Below, one piece after another: positions 11,712-20,678 of a stretch of DNA of 64,000 bases. The first letter of the stretch is position 1. Each line of letters starts with the position of its first letter. The notes beneath the pieces were generated by a model, which was given only the letters and a program-made list of their open reading frames with translations, searched no databases and had not been told where the DNA came from. The position numbers and the translations under genes were made by a program. The DNA comes from an uncultured SAR86 cluster bacterium (lineage in GTDB: Bacteria > Pseudomonadota > Gammaproteobacteria > Magnimaribacterales > D2472): contig CACNRI010000004.1 of NCBI GenBank assembly GCA_902622845.1, forward strand, positions 18,012-82,011. Reading direction: 5' to 3'.

Positions 11712-13093
11712 TTCTTGATTAAACCCTTTGAAACCATAGAAACATCTCCTGCCCCTTGAGTTATTACAACATCATATTTATCTATATATTGCTCAACCAT
11801 ATCATTTACATTTTCATGTTTTACGAGACTGCAAAAGTCTTTCCCATTTATTGTATTTAATTTTTGTGCCATATTTTTTGAAGAGACTCCCTTAATTTCT
11901 TTTTCGCTTGCAGAATAAATTGGCAATAAAAATACTTTATCAACTTTGCTTAATGTTGAAATGAAGTCCTTGAAAAGCATTTTTGTTCTTGAAAATCTAT
12001 GAGGTTGAAAAATCATAAGAACTTTTTTTTTCTTAAAATGTCTTCTTATAGAAACTATTACTTGCTCTATTTCTCTAGGATGATGTCCATAATCATCAAT
12101 ATGGGTAACTTGCTTGTTTTTAATTATCAGCTCAAATCTCTCTAGTCTCCTTTCGACACCAGAAAAAGATTTCAATGCAGCCCTGATTGTTTGAATACTA
12201 ATTCCCTCCTCTATAGCAACTGCTATAGCAGCAACAGCATTATAAATATTATATTTCCCCTGAAGTGATAGCCTGAATTTATGTTTTTTATTTGTGTCTT
12301 TTATATAAATTTTAAAATCAACGTAATCAAAGAAGTAATTGATTTCACTAATTGTAACGTTACTGTTTTTATTTAAACCAAATGTGATTACCCGTCTTTT
12401 TATATTGTTTAATATATCTCTGGTATTTTTATCATCATAATTAGCAATGACATATCCAAAAAAAGGAATATTATCTGAAAAATCTAAAAAAGATTTCTTC
12501 AAATTGTTAATATTACCCTCATAAGCCTCAAGATGATCATCATCTATATTTGTTATAACAGCAGAATCAGGATAAAAACTTAAAAAAGATTTATCACTCT
12601 CATCTGCCTCAAATATGAAAAAATCTCCGTCACCAAGACGCGAGTTACCATCTGAACTAAGTATTTTTCCTCCAATTACATAAGTTGGACTTAATAAAGC
12701 TTGATTAAAGATATGAGCAATTAAGCTTGTTGTGGTTGTTTTTCCATGGCTGCCAGCAACTGCTATTCCTTGGTATCCTCTGGAAATACCACTTAGCATT
12801 TCAGCCCTAGGAATAATTGGTATATTTTTCTTTTTTGCAGAGAATACCTCAATATTTGAAGAATCAATTGCGGAGGATAAAACAATTAAATCTTTATTGT
12901 TTATGTTTTTGCTTTTGTGCGAGTAAGTTACGTCGACGCCTGACTTTGCTAACACATCCAAATCTTTTGTTTTGGAGATATCTGAACCCGAAATGTTATA
13001 TCCTTTCTTGTGAAGAATTGTTGCAATTCCTATCATTCCAGACCCACCAATGCCTATAAAATGAATATTTCTAATTTTCTTAAATTGCTGCAT
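11699..13093 (-). CDS. murC: UDP-N-acetylmuramate--L-alanine ligase
   Basis: IHFIGIGGSGMIGIA, AVAGSHGKTTTTSL. Confidence 0.97.
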   Translation of the reverse strand: MQQFKKIRNIHFIGIGGSGMIGIATILHKKGYNISGSDISKTKDLDVLAKSGVDVTYSHKSKNINNKDLIVLSSAIDSSNIEVFSAKKKNIPIIPRAEMLSGISRGYQGIAVAGSHGKTTTTSLIAHIFNQALLSPTYVIGGKILSSDGNSRLGDGDFFIFEADESDKSFLSFYPDSAVITNIDDDHLEAYEGNINNLKKSFLDFSDNIPFFGYVIANYDDKNTRDILNNIKRRVITFGLNKNSNVTISEINYFFDYVDFKIYIKDTNKKHKFRLSLQGKYNIYNAVAAIAVAIEEGISIQTIRAALKSFSGVERRLERFELIIKNKQVTHIDDYGHHPREIEQVIVSIRRHFKKKKVLMIFQPHRFSRTKMLFKDFISTLSKVDKVFLLPIYSASEKEIKGVSSKNMAQKLNTINGKDFCSLVKHENVNDMVEQYIDKYDVVITQGAGDVSMVSKGLIKKWKI

Positions 13094-14123
13094 TATCTTT
13101 ATGAATTTCAGCCAACATTAAAGAAGCTGCTTTTGAATGATCAATTGGCGGCTCTTTCTTTTCCCAATTCTGATAAATTTTTTCATGAATTATTTTTCTA
13201 AGAAGATAAGAGAGACTATCTAGTGAGTCTTTTTCTTGAAAAATCTTACCTTGATTGTTTTCCTCATAAAATACTGCATTAAAGTATTGATGATTATCAA
13301 TTGATTCTGGAAGAGGAATCATGATCATCCCCCTCTTTTTTTGAGAAATATCACTAAGAGTTCCTGCCCCACATCTACAAATAGCAAAGTCGCACCACTC
13401 AATATATTCATCTAAATTATCTATAAATTCTAAAATTGATACATTAATTTCTTGATTGTAGTCTGAAACATTTTGAATCTTACCCAAACCGCATTGATGG
13501 ATTACATTTAATTTAATATTTAAAGTATTAAGGGCAATGGGTATATTTTTATTAATAAAATTCGCTCCTTGGCTCCCTCCAGTAACTAAAATATTTAAAT
13601 TATCATTTTGATTGATATCTATAGCTTTTTTATTTTGTATATATGATGGATTTCCAACAAAAAAGTATTTTTTAGTTTTGCTGAGCGGGAATGCGGTGAA
13701 CATCCTATTTGCGAAGAATGAAAGAAGTCTATTTGAAGATCCTACAACTGAGTTTTGCTCATGCAAATATAGTTTCCTTAAGCTGATGATGCTAGCAAAA
13801 CCTACTGGGACCGTTATAAATCCACCAAAACAAACCACTGAAGATATTTTTCTTGAAATAATAATCGCTATGACTTGAAAAAAAATTAGAGGTAACTTAA
13901 TTAAAAAGATTAATTTTTGAGTAATGCTTTTTCCTCTGAAGCCATCCAATTCAAATTTTATAAAATCTATATTCTCATTTTGCTGAAAAATCTTTTTTTC
14001 AAGATCGGTATTGGTGCCTAAGAATGTAATTTTATAATCATTTTTAAGAGCCTCCTTAGCAAAACCAAGTGCTGGAAAAATATGTCCGCCTGTTTTAGCA
14101 GCGCAAATGATTATATTTTTCAT
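13080..14123 (-). CDS. murG: UDP-GlcNAc--undecaprenyl-PP-MurNAc-pentapeptide transferase
   Basis: TGGHIFPALGFAKE, LVTGGSQGANFINK, RCGAGTLSDI; dcw position. Confidence 0.93.
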   Translation of the reverse strand: MKNIIICAAKTGGHIFPALGFAKEALKNDYKITFLGTNTDLEKKIFQQNENIDFIKFELDGFRGKSITQKLIFLIKLPLIFFQVIAIIISRKISSVVCFGGFITVPVGFASIISLRKLYLHEQNSVVGSSNRLLSFFANRMFTAFPLSKTKKYFFVGNPSYIQNKKAIDINQNDNLNILVTGGSQGANFINKNIPIALNTLNIKLNVIHQCGLGKIQNVSDYNQEINVSILEFIDNLDEYIEWCDFAICRCGAGTLSDISQKKRGMIMIPLPESIDNHQYFNAVFYEENNQGKIFQEKDSLDSLSYLLRKIIHEKIYQNWEKKEPPIDHSKAASLMLAEIHKDNAAI

Positions 14124-15226
14124 TTATAGAATTTATTTTCGTTATTAATTCTAACAACTATAGCTATTAGACTCATCATTACAAGCAAACTTGTGCCTCC
14201 GTAACTAATGAACGGAAGGGTTAGTCCCTTTGTAGGAAGCAGCCCAATATTAACTCCTATATTTAAGATTACTTGAAGTGATATTAAAAATCCTATTCCA
14301 AAACAAAGGTAACCCTGGAATGGTCTAATTTTATTAAATGATTCAAAGGAAACTTTGAAAATACTAATTAATAAGAATACATAAATCAAAATTAGGCATA
14401 CACCTCCTATTATTCCAAGCTCCTCAACTAATATTGCAAAGATAAAATCTGTATGTGCCTCGGGTAAAAAAAGATTCTTTTGAATGCTATTCCCCAACCC
14501 TAAGCCAAACCATCCTCCTTGACCTAAGCTTATTAAGGATTGAGCTAGCTGCCAACCGCTATCTTGAATATCCTCAAAAGGATCAATAAAACTTAATAAT
14601 CTTATCAATCTGTATGGTTCTAAAAATATTGCAACTGCTCCTAGTATTAAAAAAAGCGTTACCAAAATTAAAAATTGGTAAAAAGAAATGCCAGCGAAGA
14701 AGAGTAAAACCATCACGATCAAGCAAAGTACGGCCGTAGATCCATAATCTGGTTGAATTAATATTAGAGAAGCAAAAAGAGTTAAAACGAAAAGAGGTCT
14801 TAAAAAACCAGATGTTGATGATATTTCTTCAAGCCTTCTTACGCAATATCCAGAAATATAAATAAGCATACAGAACTTGGCAACTTCAGATGGCTGGATA
14901 TTGATTGGTCCAAACCTTATCCATCTCATGCTTCCGTTGACCTCAGTACCAACTCCTGGAAAGAATAATGCGACTAGCAAGATAAGAGATAGTATCAATA
15001 ATAACCAATCAAATTTTCTTAAAAAATCTGATGGAATAAGGAGAAAAAAACAAAAAATAATAAAGCCAATTGAAATAAAAATGGCTTGCCTTGAAGCAAA
15101 GAAAAAAGGATTATCATAAATTGATTCAGCCCTCACCATACTCGAGGATAGAACCATAATTTCTCCAAAGATTAGTAAGAGGACAAAAGTAAAAAGAATT
15201 TGAAAATTATTGCTTTTAAGTTCCAC
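14120..15226 (-). CDS. ftsW: SEDS peptidoglycan glycosyltransferase FtsW
   Basis: INIQPSEVAKFCMLIY, LPTKGLTLPFISYGGTSLL. Confidence 0.96.
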   Translation of the reverse strand: MELKSNNFQILFTFVLLLIFGEIMVLSSSMVRAESIYDNPFFFASRQAIFISIGFIIFCFFLLIPSDFLRKFDWLLLILSLILLVALFFPGVGTEVNGSMRWIRFGPINIQPSEVAKFCMLIYISGYCVRRLEEISSTSGFLRPLFVLTLFASLILIQPDYGSTAVLCLIVMVLLFFAGISFYQFLILVTLFLILGAVAIFLEPYRLIRLLSFIDPFEDIQDSGWQLAQSLISLGQGGWFGLGLGNSIQKNLFLPEAHTDFIFAILVEELGIIGGVCLILIYVFLLISIFKVSFESFNKIRPFQGYLCFGIGFLISLQVILNIGVNIGLLPTKGLTLPFISYGGTSLLVMMSLIAIVVRINNENKFYK

Positions 15227-16250
15227 TCTTTTCCTCTATAAGTTTATTGAATGCCTTTCCCCTTTCTTCAAAATTAATATAGTCATCGCCGCTTGGATAT
15301 CCTGGGGAAAAAAGAATATTTTTAATATTAGCTTTTTCGATCTCTCTGACTGCTAAACTTAGATTTTCACATGCAACTTTATTCTCATGTTTTACACATG
15401 AGAAGATTTCATTTGCATGTTTGCCGCATATTACTACTAATGATGGATTCGAAATCTCAACTTCTTTATATCCTTCTTTTTTAGGATTGCCTATTAGGAT
15501 CAAAGCAAAGTCATTAAATATCTTACTTGCTTCACATAAAGCAAATTTTAAGGAATGAGAGTTAGTCGATTTAGAATCATTGATAGTATTTTGATTTATT
15601 TTTTGAAACCTAAATGGAAGATCTTTTAGTTCTTTCTTTGGGGGGATAGATCCAGTAACAAATTTATATATAGTCTCAATATCATCATTCTGGATACTTT
15701 TTTTAGCCTCCAATATTCTTTTTTTTGATCGAACATAGTCTTCAATATTTTCGTGATAATCAAGATGATCACTATCTATATTGAGAAGTATCCCATAATC
15801 AAGATCAATATTTGAAACCTTATCTAATTGAAAACTAGAAAGTTCAATAATTGAATATTTTTTTCCATTATTCAAAACATCTAGGACTGGCTTTCCAATA
15901 TTTCCAACTAAGTTTGTAGAGTATTTTTCCTCTAATAGTTGCATTAAATGATAGCAGGTGGTGCTTTTTTTATTTGTACCGGTTATTCCTATTTTTATAG
16001 AGTCATCTTCATCGAAAAAGATATCCATGTCAGTAATAACTGTTGAATATTTCTTTAAATTTATAAACTTCTCTTTAGGCACTGAGGGACTTACGTAGAT
16101 ATTTTTATAAAAACCATCCTCAATCTTTGAAGTAATTTTTAATGAATCACTATGCAAAGTGTCATATATTTCAAACTCTTCACCTTTGATGTCAAGATAT
16201 CTTTGAAATGACTTTCCAGTTACACCGAAGCCATATATCAAAGATGGCAT
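15216..16250 (-). CDS. murD: Short, divergent UDP-N-acetylmuramoylalanine--D-glutamate ligase (MurD)
   Basis: dcw position; GITGTNKKSTTC, SSFQLD, INDSKSTN, LFSPGYPSGDDYINFEERGKAF. Only 344 aa. Confidence 0.85.
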   Translation of the reverse strand: MPSLIYGFGVTGKSFQRYLDIKGEEFEIYDTLHSDSLKITSKIEDGFYKNIYVSPSVPKEKFINLKKYSTVITDMDIFFDEDDSIKIGITGTNKKSTTCYHLMQLLEEKYSTNLVGNIGKPVLDVLNNGKKYSIIELSSFQLDKVSNIDLDYGILLNIDSDHLDYHENIEDYVRSKKRILEAKKSIQNDDIETIYKFVTGSIPPKKELKDLPFRFQKINQNTINDSKSTNSHSLKFALCEASKIFNDFALILIGNPKKEGYKEVEISNPSLVVICGKHANEIFSCVKHENKVACENLSLAVREIEKANIKNILFSPGYPSGDDYINFEERGKAFNKLIEEKSGT

Positions 16251-16253
16251 AGA

Positions 16254-17339
16254 TTATCTTAATTTGAGTGTTGCCAGGGCAACTAAAATTAGAACAAGAG
16301 TGATAATCCAGAATCTGACAATAATTTTTGGCTCTGGCCACCCTTTTAGCTCAAAGTGATGATGGATTGGCGCCATTAAAAAAACTCTTTTTTGTCTTAA
16401 CCTGTAAGAAGTGACTTGAATCATGACACTTAGGGTTTCAGCTATGAAAACTCCTGCCATAATTGCATAAACTATTTCATGTCTCAAAATTACAGCAAGG
16501 ACTCCAAGAATTGCGCCAAGAGTGAGAGAACCAACATCTCCCATAAAAACTTCTGCTGGATATGAGTTGTACCATAAGAAGCCAATTCCGGAACCTATAA
16601 GCGCTCCGCAAAAAACAATTAGCTCACCTGCAATTTGAAGATGAGGTATAAATAAATATTCTGCTATTAACTGGTTACCCATTGCATATGCTATTAATCC
16701 TAAGCCACCACCAATTAAAATAGTTGGCAATATTGCTAACCCATCAAGGCCATCTGTTAGATTTACTGCATTTGATGAGCCAACAATTACTAATGAGCCA
16801 AACAAAATAAATGAAAGCATGCTCATTTCAAAGATCCAGTCTTTGTTAAAAAGGAGTATTAATGATATTTCTGCTGAATCTTCGGCAGAGAAGTATAAAA
16901 AGCTTACTGCGATAATTGAAACTATGGTTTGAGATAATAGTTTAACCCTTCCAGATATGCCTTTTGAGTCCTTATATTTAATTTTAAAGAAGTCATCAAG
17001 AAAACCTATGATGGTGAAACCTAATGTAATAAAAAGGCAAACCCAAATATATCTATTACCTAAATCTGCCCACAATAAAGTAGATATTAGCAATGAGGAA
17101 ATTATTAGTAATCCTCCCATGGTTGGGGTACCAGACTTTTGTTTGTGGGAATCTGGACCTCTCTCCACTCCATATTGTTTAAATTGCATTCTTTGAAGCC
17201 AGCTTATTAGCTTAGGGCCCAAAAGTATTGTCAGCAATAACGCTGTTATTGTTCCTCCAATTGTTCTTACAGTAAGATATCTGAGAACATCGAAGCCAGG
17301 ATCAAAATCTACAAGAATGGTGCCTAAATATTCAAACAT
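16254..17339 (-). CDS. mraY: Phospho-N-acetylmuramoyl-pentapeptide-transferase
   Basis: KSGTPTMGGLLI, SSNAVNLTDGLDGLA, APIHHHFELKGWPE. Confidence 0.97.
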   Translation of the reverse strand: MFEYLGTILVDFDPGFDVLRYLTVRTIGGTITALLLTILLGPKLISWLQRMQFKQYGVERGPDSHKQKSGTPTMGGLLIISSLLISTLLWADLGNRYIWVCLFITLGFTIIGFLDDFFKIKYKDSKGISGRVKLLSQTIVSIIAVSFLYFSAEDSAEISLILLFNKDWIFEMSMLSFILFGSLVIVGSSNAVNLTDGLDGLAILPTILIGGGLGLIAYAMGNQLIAEYLFIPHLQIAGELIVFCGALIGSGIGFLWYNSYPAEVFMGDVGSLTLGAILGVLAVILRHEIVYAIMAGVFIAETLSVMIQVTSYRLRQKRVFLMAPIHHHFELKGWPEPKIIVRFWIITLVLILVALATLKLR

Positions 17340-18670
17340 TAAATAAACCTCTCCATTCTCATTCCTCTAGATCCTTTAATTAAAACAATATCATTCTTTT
17401 TGACAAAGTTAGCAATAAATTCCTTGAGTTGCTCTTCATTATAAAAATTATAAGATTTTTTTTGAAATCCGCTGGATGCAAATTTTGAAAGCTCTCCAAA
17501 AGTTATAAGAATATCAATCTTGGAATTTTTTGCATAAGAGCCTATATCAACATGAAGTTTTTTTCTAAACCTTCCTAACTCAAACATATCTCCGAAAACA
17601 AAAATCTTTCTGCCTGAAAATTCTGATAGTACATCTATACTTCTCTTGACTGATTCGGGGTTTGCATTATAAGTATCATCAATCAGTGTGGATTTATTTC
17701 TCCAGGAAAGGATTCTTTGTCTTGAAATAGAACTTGATATATTTTTTAGAGATTTAAGCATTTTTGAGTTACTCTCACCTAAGATATTAAGACATGTATG
17801 ACATACCAAAATATTTTGAACGTTATGCTTTCCTAGGAGTGATGAAGAAATAGAAATAGCTTTAGATTTTTTATCTCCACTACAGCTCTTGATGATATCA
17901 AAAGTCATTACTTTTTTATCTTTTGAGATTTTCTCATTCTTTGCAATAAATTTTTTAGGGACAGGGATTACATTGATGCCTTTTGCCATATTTTTCCATC
18001 TAAAAAGATAGTTCTTATCATTTGGGACTATCAAAGTTCCTCCTTTACGGATATTTTTTATAAGCTCAGACTTAACTTTGAAAACACCTTCAATATTTAT
18101 AAGTTTTTCTAGATGCGAGTTTCCGATATTTGTGATTATTCCTATATCAGGCTTAACTATCTTTGATAAATATTTAATATCTCCTTTTTTTGCTGCGCCA
18201 GCTTCTAAAACCATATATTTACAATCCTTTTTTGACGACATAATGCTAATCGGAAGGCCAATTTCGTTATTAAAATTTTTAATTGTAGTCGAGCACTTGG
18301 GGAGTGATTTTGAGATGATATTTGTTGTTGATGTTTTTCCATTACTCCCAGTAATTAATATTTTTTTTCCTTTAAAATCAGATGCAATCTCCGATGATAT
18401 TTTTGAAAGTGCTTTCCTAACACTAGGAACATAGATGGCATTATTTTTATTAATATAAGATTTATCAGAGCATAAAACTGCAGTTGCTCCAGATGAGAAA
18501 GCTTTTTCGATAAATTTATTTCCATTGAAATTTTCTCCCTTCAAAGCAATAAAAAGTGAGTCTTTTTTGATGGTTCTAGTATCAATTGAAATATTTTTGA
18601 ATTTAATATTTTTTTTTGCCTTTAAACCAAGATACTTTCTAATGTCGTTTGTGCTTGAAATGAATTTCAT
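17339..18670 (-). CDS. murF: UDP-MurNAc-tripeptide--D-Ala-D-Ala ligase
   Basis: ILITGSNGKTSTTN, LIDDTYNANPESVK. Start placed at MKFISST (18670) with 1-nt TAATG overlap with the upstream gene. Confidence 0.95.
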   Translation of the reverse strand: MKFISSTNDIRKYLGLKAKKNIKFKNISIDTRTIKKDSLFIALKGENFNGNKFIEKAFSSGATAVLCSDKSYINKNNAIYVPSVRKALSKISSEIASDFKGKKILITGSNGKTSTTNIISKSLPKCSTTIKNFNNEIGLPISIMSSKKDCKYMVLEAGAAKKGDIKYLSKIVKPDIGIITNIGNSHLEKLINIEGVFKVKSELIKNIRKGGTLIVPNDKNYLFRWKNMAKGINVIPVPKKFIAKNEKISKDKKVMTFDIIKSCSGDKKSKAISISSSLLGKHNVQNILVCHTCLNILGESNSKMLKSLKNISSSISRQRILSWRNKSTLIDDTYNANPESVKRSIDVLSEFSGRKIFVFGDMFELGRFRKKLHVDIGSYAKNSKIDILITFGELSKFASSGFQKKSYNFYNEEQLKEFIANFVKKNDIVLIKGSRGMRMERFI

Positions 18671-19257
18671 TAAAATTTTCTTTCTTTTTTTGTGCAATTT
18701 CCTTTTGCCAAGATTTCTAACTTAGGATTCTTATTTTTGCCACCATCTTTACTTTTTAGCCAGACATCTCCAAAAATTCTCCCTTTACCTGTATACCAGT
18801 TGATAGAGTTTGAGATTCCATAATACTCGACACTATAATTATCAAAAAGTGGATGATCTTCTCCCAAAGTCATTGATGATATTACCTCTATGCCATTTTC
18901 ACTTATCTTTTTACTCCAATTCGCTTTAGGATTTACCCAAATTGGTGAAGGATCAAATGTATAATTGAGTTTAATAAGGTTATCGCTTTCATCAATTTCC
19001 CAATACTGAACAACCTGCAAAGATTCTTTTTGCCAATCGTCTTTGTCAAAATTTGTTTTTGCTTTATTGATAAGAAAAATAGACTGTTGCGTCTGAGTTG
19101 CCAAGTTTTTAAAAAAGTCTAAGCCTTCCGATATTACTGTTTTGGAAAGATCTCTATAGGTTACAGAAAATGATCCATCAAGCTCACAGATTATCTCTTT
19201 TTTTTCAGAGAAAGAGAATGTTGAAAAAACTAACATTATAAGGGTGATATATTTCAT
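18670..19257 (-). CDS. Uncharacterised exported protein inserted between murE and murF
   Basis: 195 aa with N-terminal signal-peptide-like MKYITLIMLVFSTFSFS; tightly packed with murE and murF; no family recognised. Confidence 0.8.
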   Translation of the reverse strand: MKYITLIMLVFSTFSFSEKKEIICELDGSFSVTYRDLSKTVISEGLDFFKNLATQTQQSIFLINKAKTNFDKDDWQKESLQVVQYWEIDESDNLIKLNYTFDPSPIWVNPKANWSKKISENGIEVISSMTLGEDHPLFDNYSVEYYGISNSINWYTGKGRIFGDVWLKSKDGGKNKNPKLEILAKGNCTKKERKF

Positions 19258-20678
19258 AATATTTCCTCCACAACCCTTTGATCGTTAAATGGTATCTTAG
19301 TTCCTTTTATTTCTTGGAATTCTTCATGCCCTTTCCCGAGAATCAATAAAATTTCATCTTCTTTTAAGGCATCTATACCATTTTTTATTGCTTTTTTCCT
19401 ATCTGGTTCAACAATTAAGTTACTATACTCCTGATCTTTTCTAGAATCATCCAAAATTGACTGGAAACTTTCATTTCTACAATTGTCAGAAGTAAAAATG
19501 ACTTTTCGTGAATTAGTGCATGAAAATTTCATGATTTTTCCTCTTTCAGAACTATCTCGCTCTCCTCCACATCCATAAACAATAATTAAATCATGATAGA
19601 TATTTGAGACTGAATTAACTATAGCTCTGATGCCCCCGTAATTATGAGCATAGTCAATTAAAATATTTTTATTGTTTTTAGATATTATCCTTGCCCTGCC
19701 AGAAGGCAGATCTATTGAGTTAATAAGCTCCTTATCAAAAAAAATATTTTTTTCTATTTGATCAAGACATGCTATCGCAAAAACTAAATTATAAATGTTA
19801 TGTTTTTGAAAAAATCTTACTTTTAAATCGATACATCTATCATTTGACATTAATCTAAAATTACAGCCATTTTTATTAGTTTTATCTATCGAAAAAAAGT
19901 AATCTGCTTGTTTATTGGAGCAACTCACTATGCATTTTTCATATCCTGCTAATTCTTTATCTATGAGTGAAGCAGAAGTTTCACAGTCCCCATTTAAGAT
20001 TATCTTATTGTGAGAAGAGAAATTTAATATCTTCAGTTTTGAGTCAATATAATTTTGAATATTTTTGTGAAAATCTAGATGATCTTGCTCAATATTCAAA
20101 ATTGCTCTAGTTTCAGCATCTATTCCTATAAGTCTATTCTGATCTAGGCCGTGAGAAGAAGCTTCAATACAAACAAATAGCTCATCTTCATATTTTTCTC
20201 TAGATATAAATTCAAAAAGTTCAAAAAGATTTGGAGTTGTGTTTCTTGTTTCCTTAAATCTTGTTTTACTTTCAAGTCCTAAGGTCCCTGCTAGGACAGC
20301 ATCTTTATTGGTTTTTAAGAGAATTTGATAAGAAAAAAATGCAGTCGAAGTCTTTCCATTTGTCCCTGTAAAAACAAGAAACTTTAAGTTTTTTTCACGA
20401 ATATTATAAAAATTAAGACATATTTCTTTTTGTCTCTCAAATAAATCTTCTACAAAAAAGCAAGGTATCTCATGTTGTTTAAAATAATCTTTTTTATTAT
20501 GCAAGACACAGCTGGCTCCATTAGCAATAGCTTCGTCAATATAATCAAGTCCGTGAGATCTTAAACCTTGAAGAGCTATGAAACATTGTCCTTTCTCTAT
20601 TAATCCTGAAGAGCTTGTCAATCCAGATATAAATATGTCTTCATTAATATTTATGTCTAGATCTCGTAGAACTTTCAT
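19254..20678 (-). CDS. murE: UDP-MurNAc-L-Ala-D-Glu ligase, MurE family
   Basis: FTGTNGKTSTAFF, EASSHGLDQNRL, VYGCGGERDSSERGKI, LGKGHEEFQEI. Confidence 0.95.
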   Translation of the reverse strand: MKVLRDLDININEDIFISGLTSSSGLIEKGQCFIALQGLRSHGLDYIDEAIANGASCVLHNKKDYFKQHEIPCFFVEDLFERQKEICLNFYNIREKNLKFLVFTGTNGKTSTAFFSYQILLKTNKDAVLAGTLGLESKTRFKETRNTTPNLFELFEFISREKYEDELFVCIEASSHGLDQNRLIGIDAETRAILNIEQDHLDFHKNIQNYIDSKLKILNFSSHNKIILNGDCETSASLIDKELAGYEKCIVSCSNKQADYFFSIDKTNKNGCNFRLMSNDRCIDLKVRFFQKHNIYNLVFAIACLDQIEKNIFFDKELINSIDLPSGRARIISKNNKNILIDYAHNYGGIRAIVNSVSNIYHDLIIVYGCGGERDSSERGKIMKFSCTNSRKVIFTSDNCRNESFQSILDDSRKDQEYSNLIVEPDRKKAIKNGIDALKEDEILLILGKGHEEFQEIKGTKIPFNDQRVVEEIL

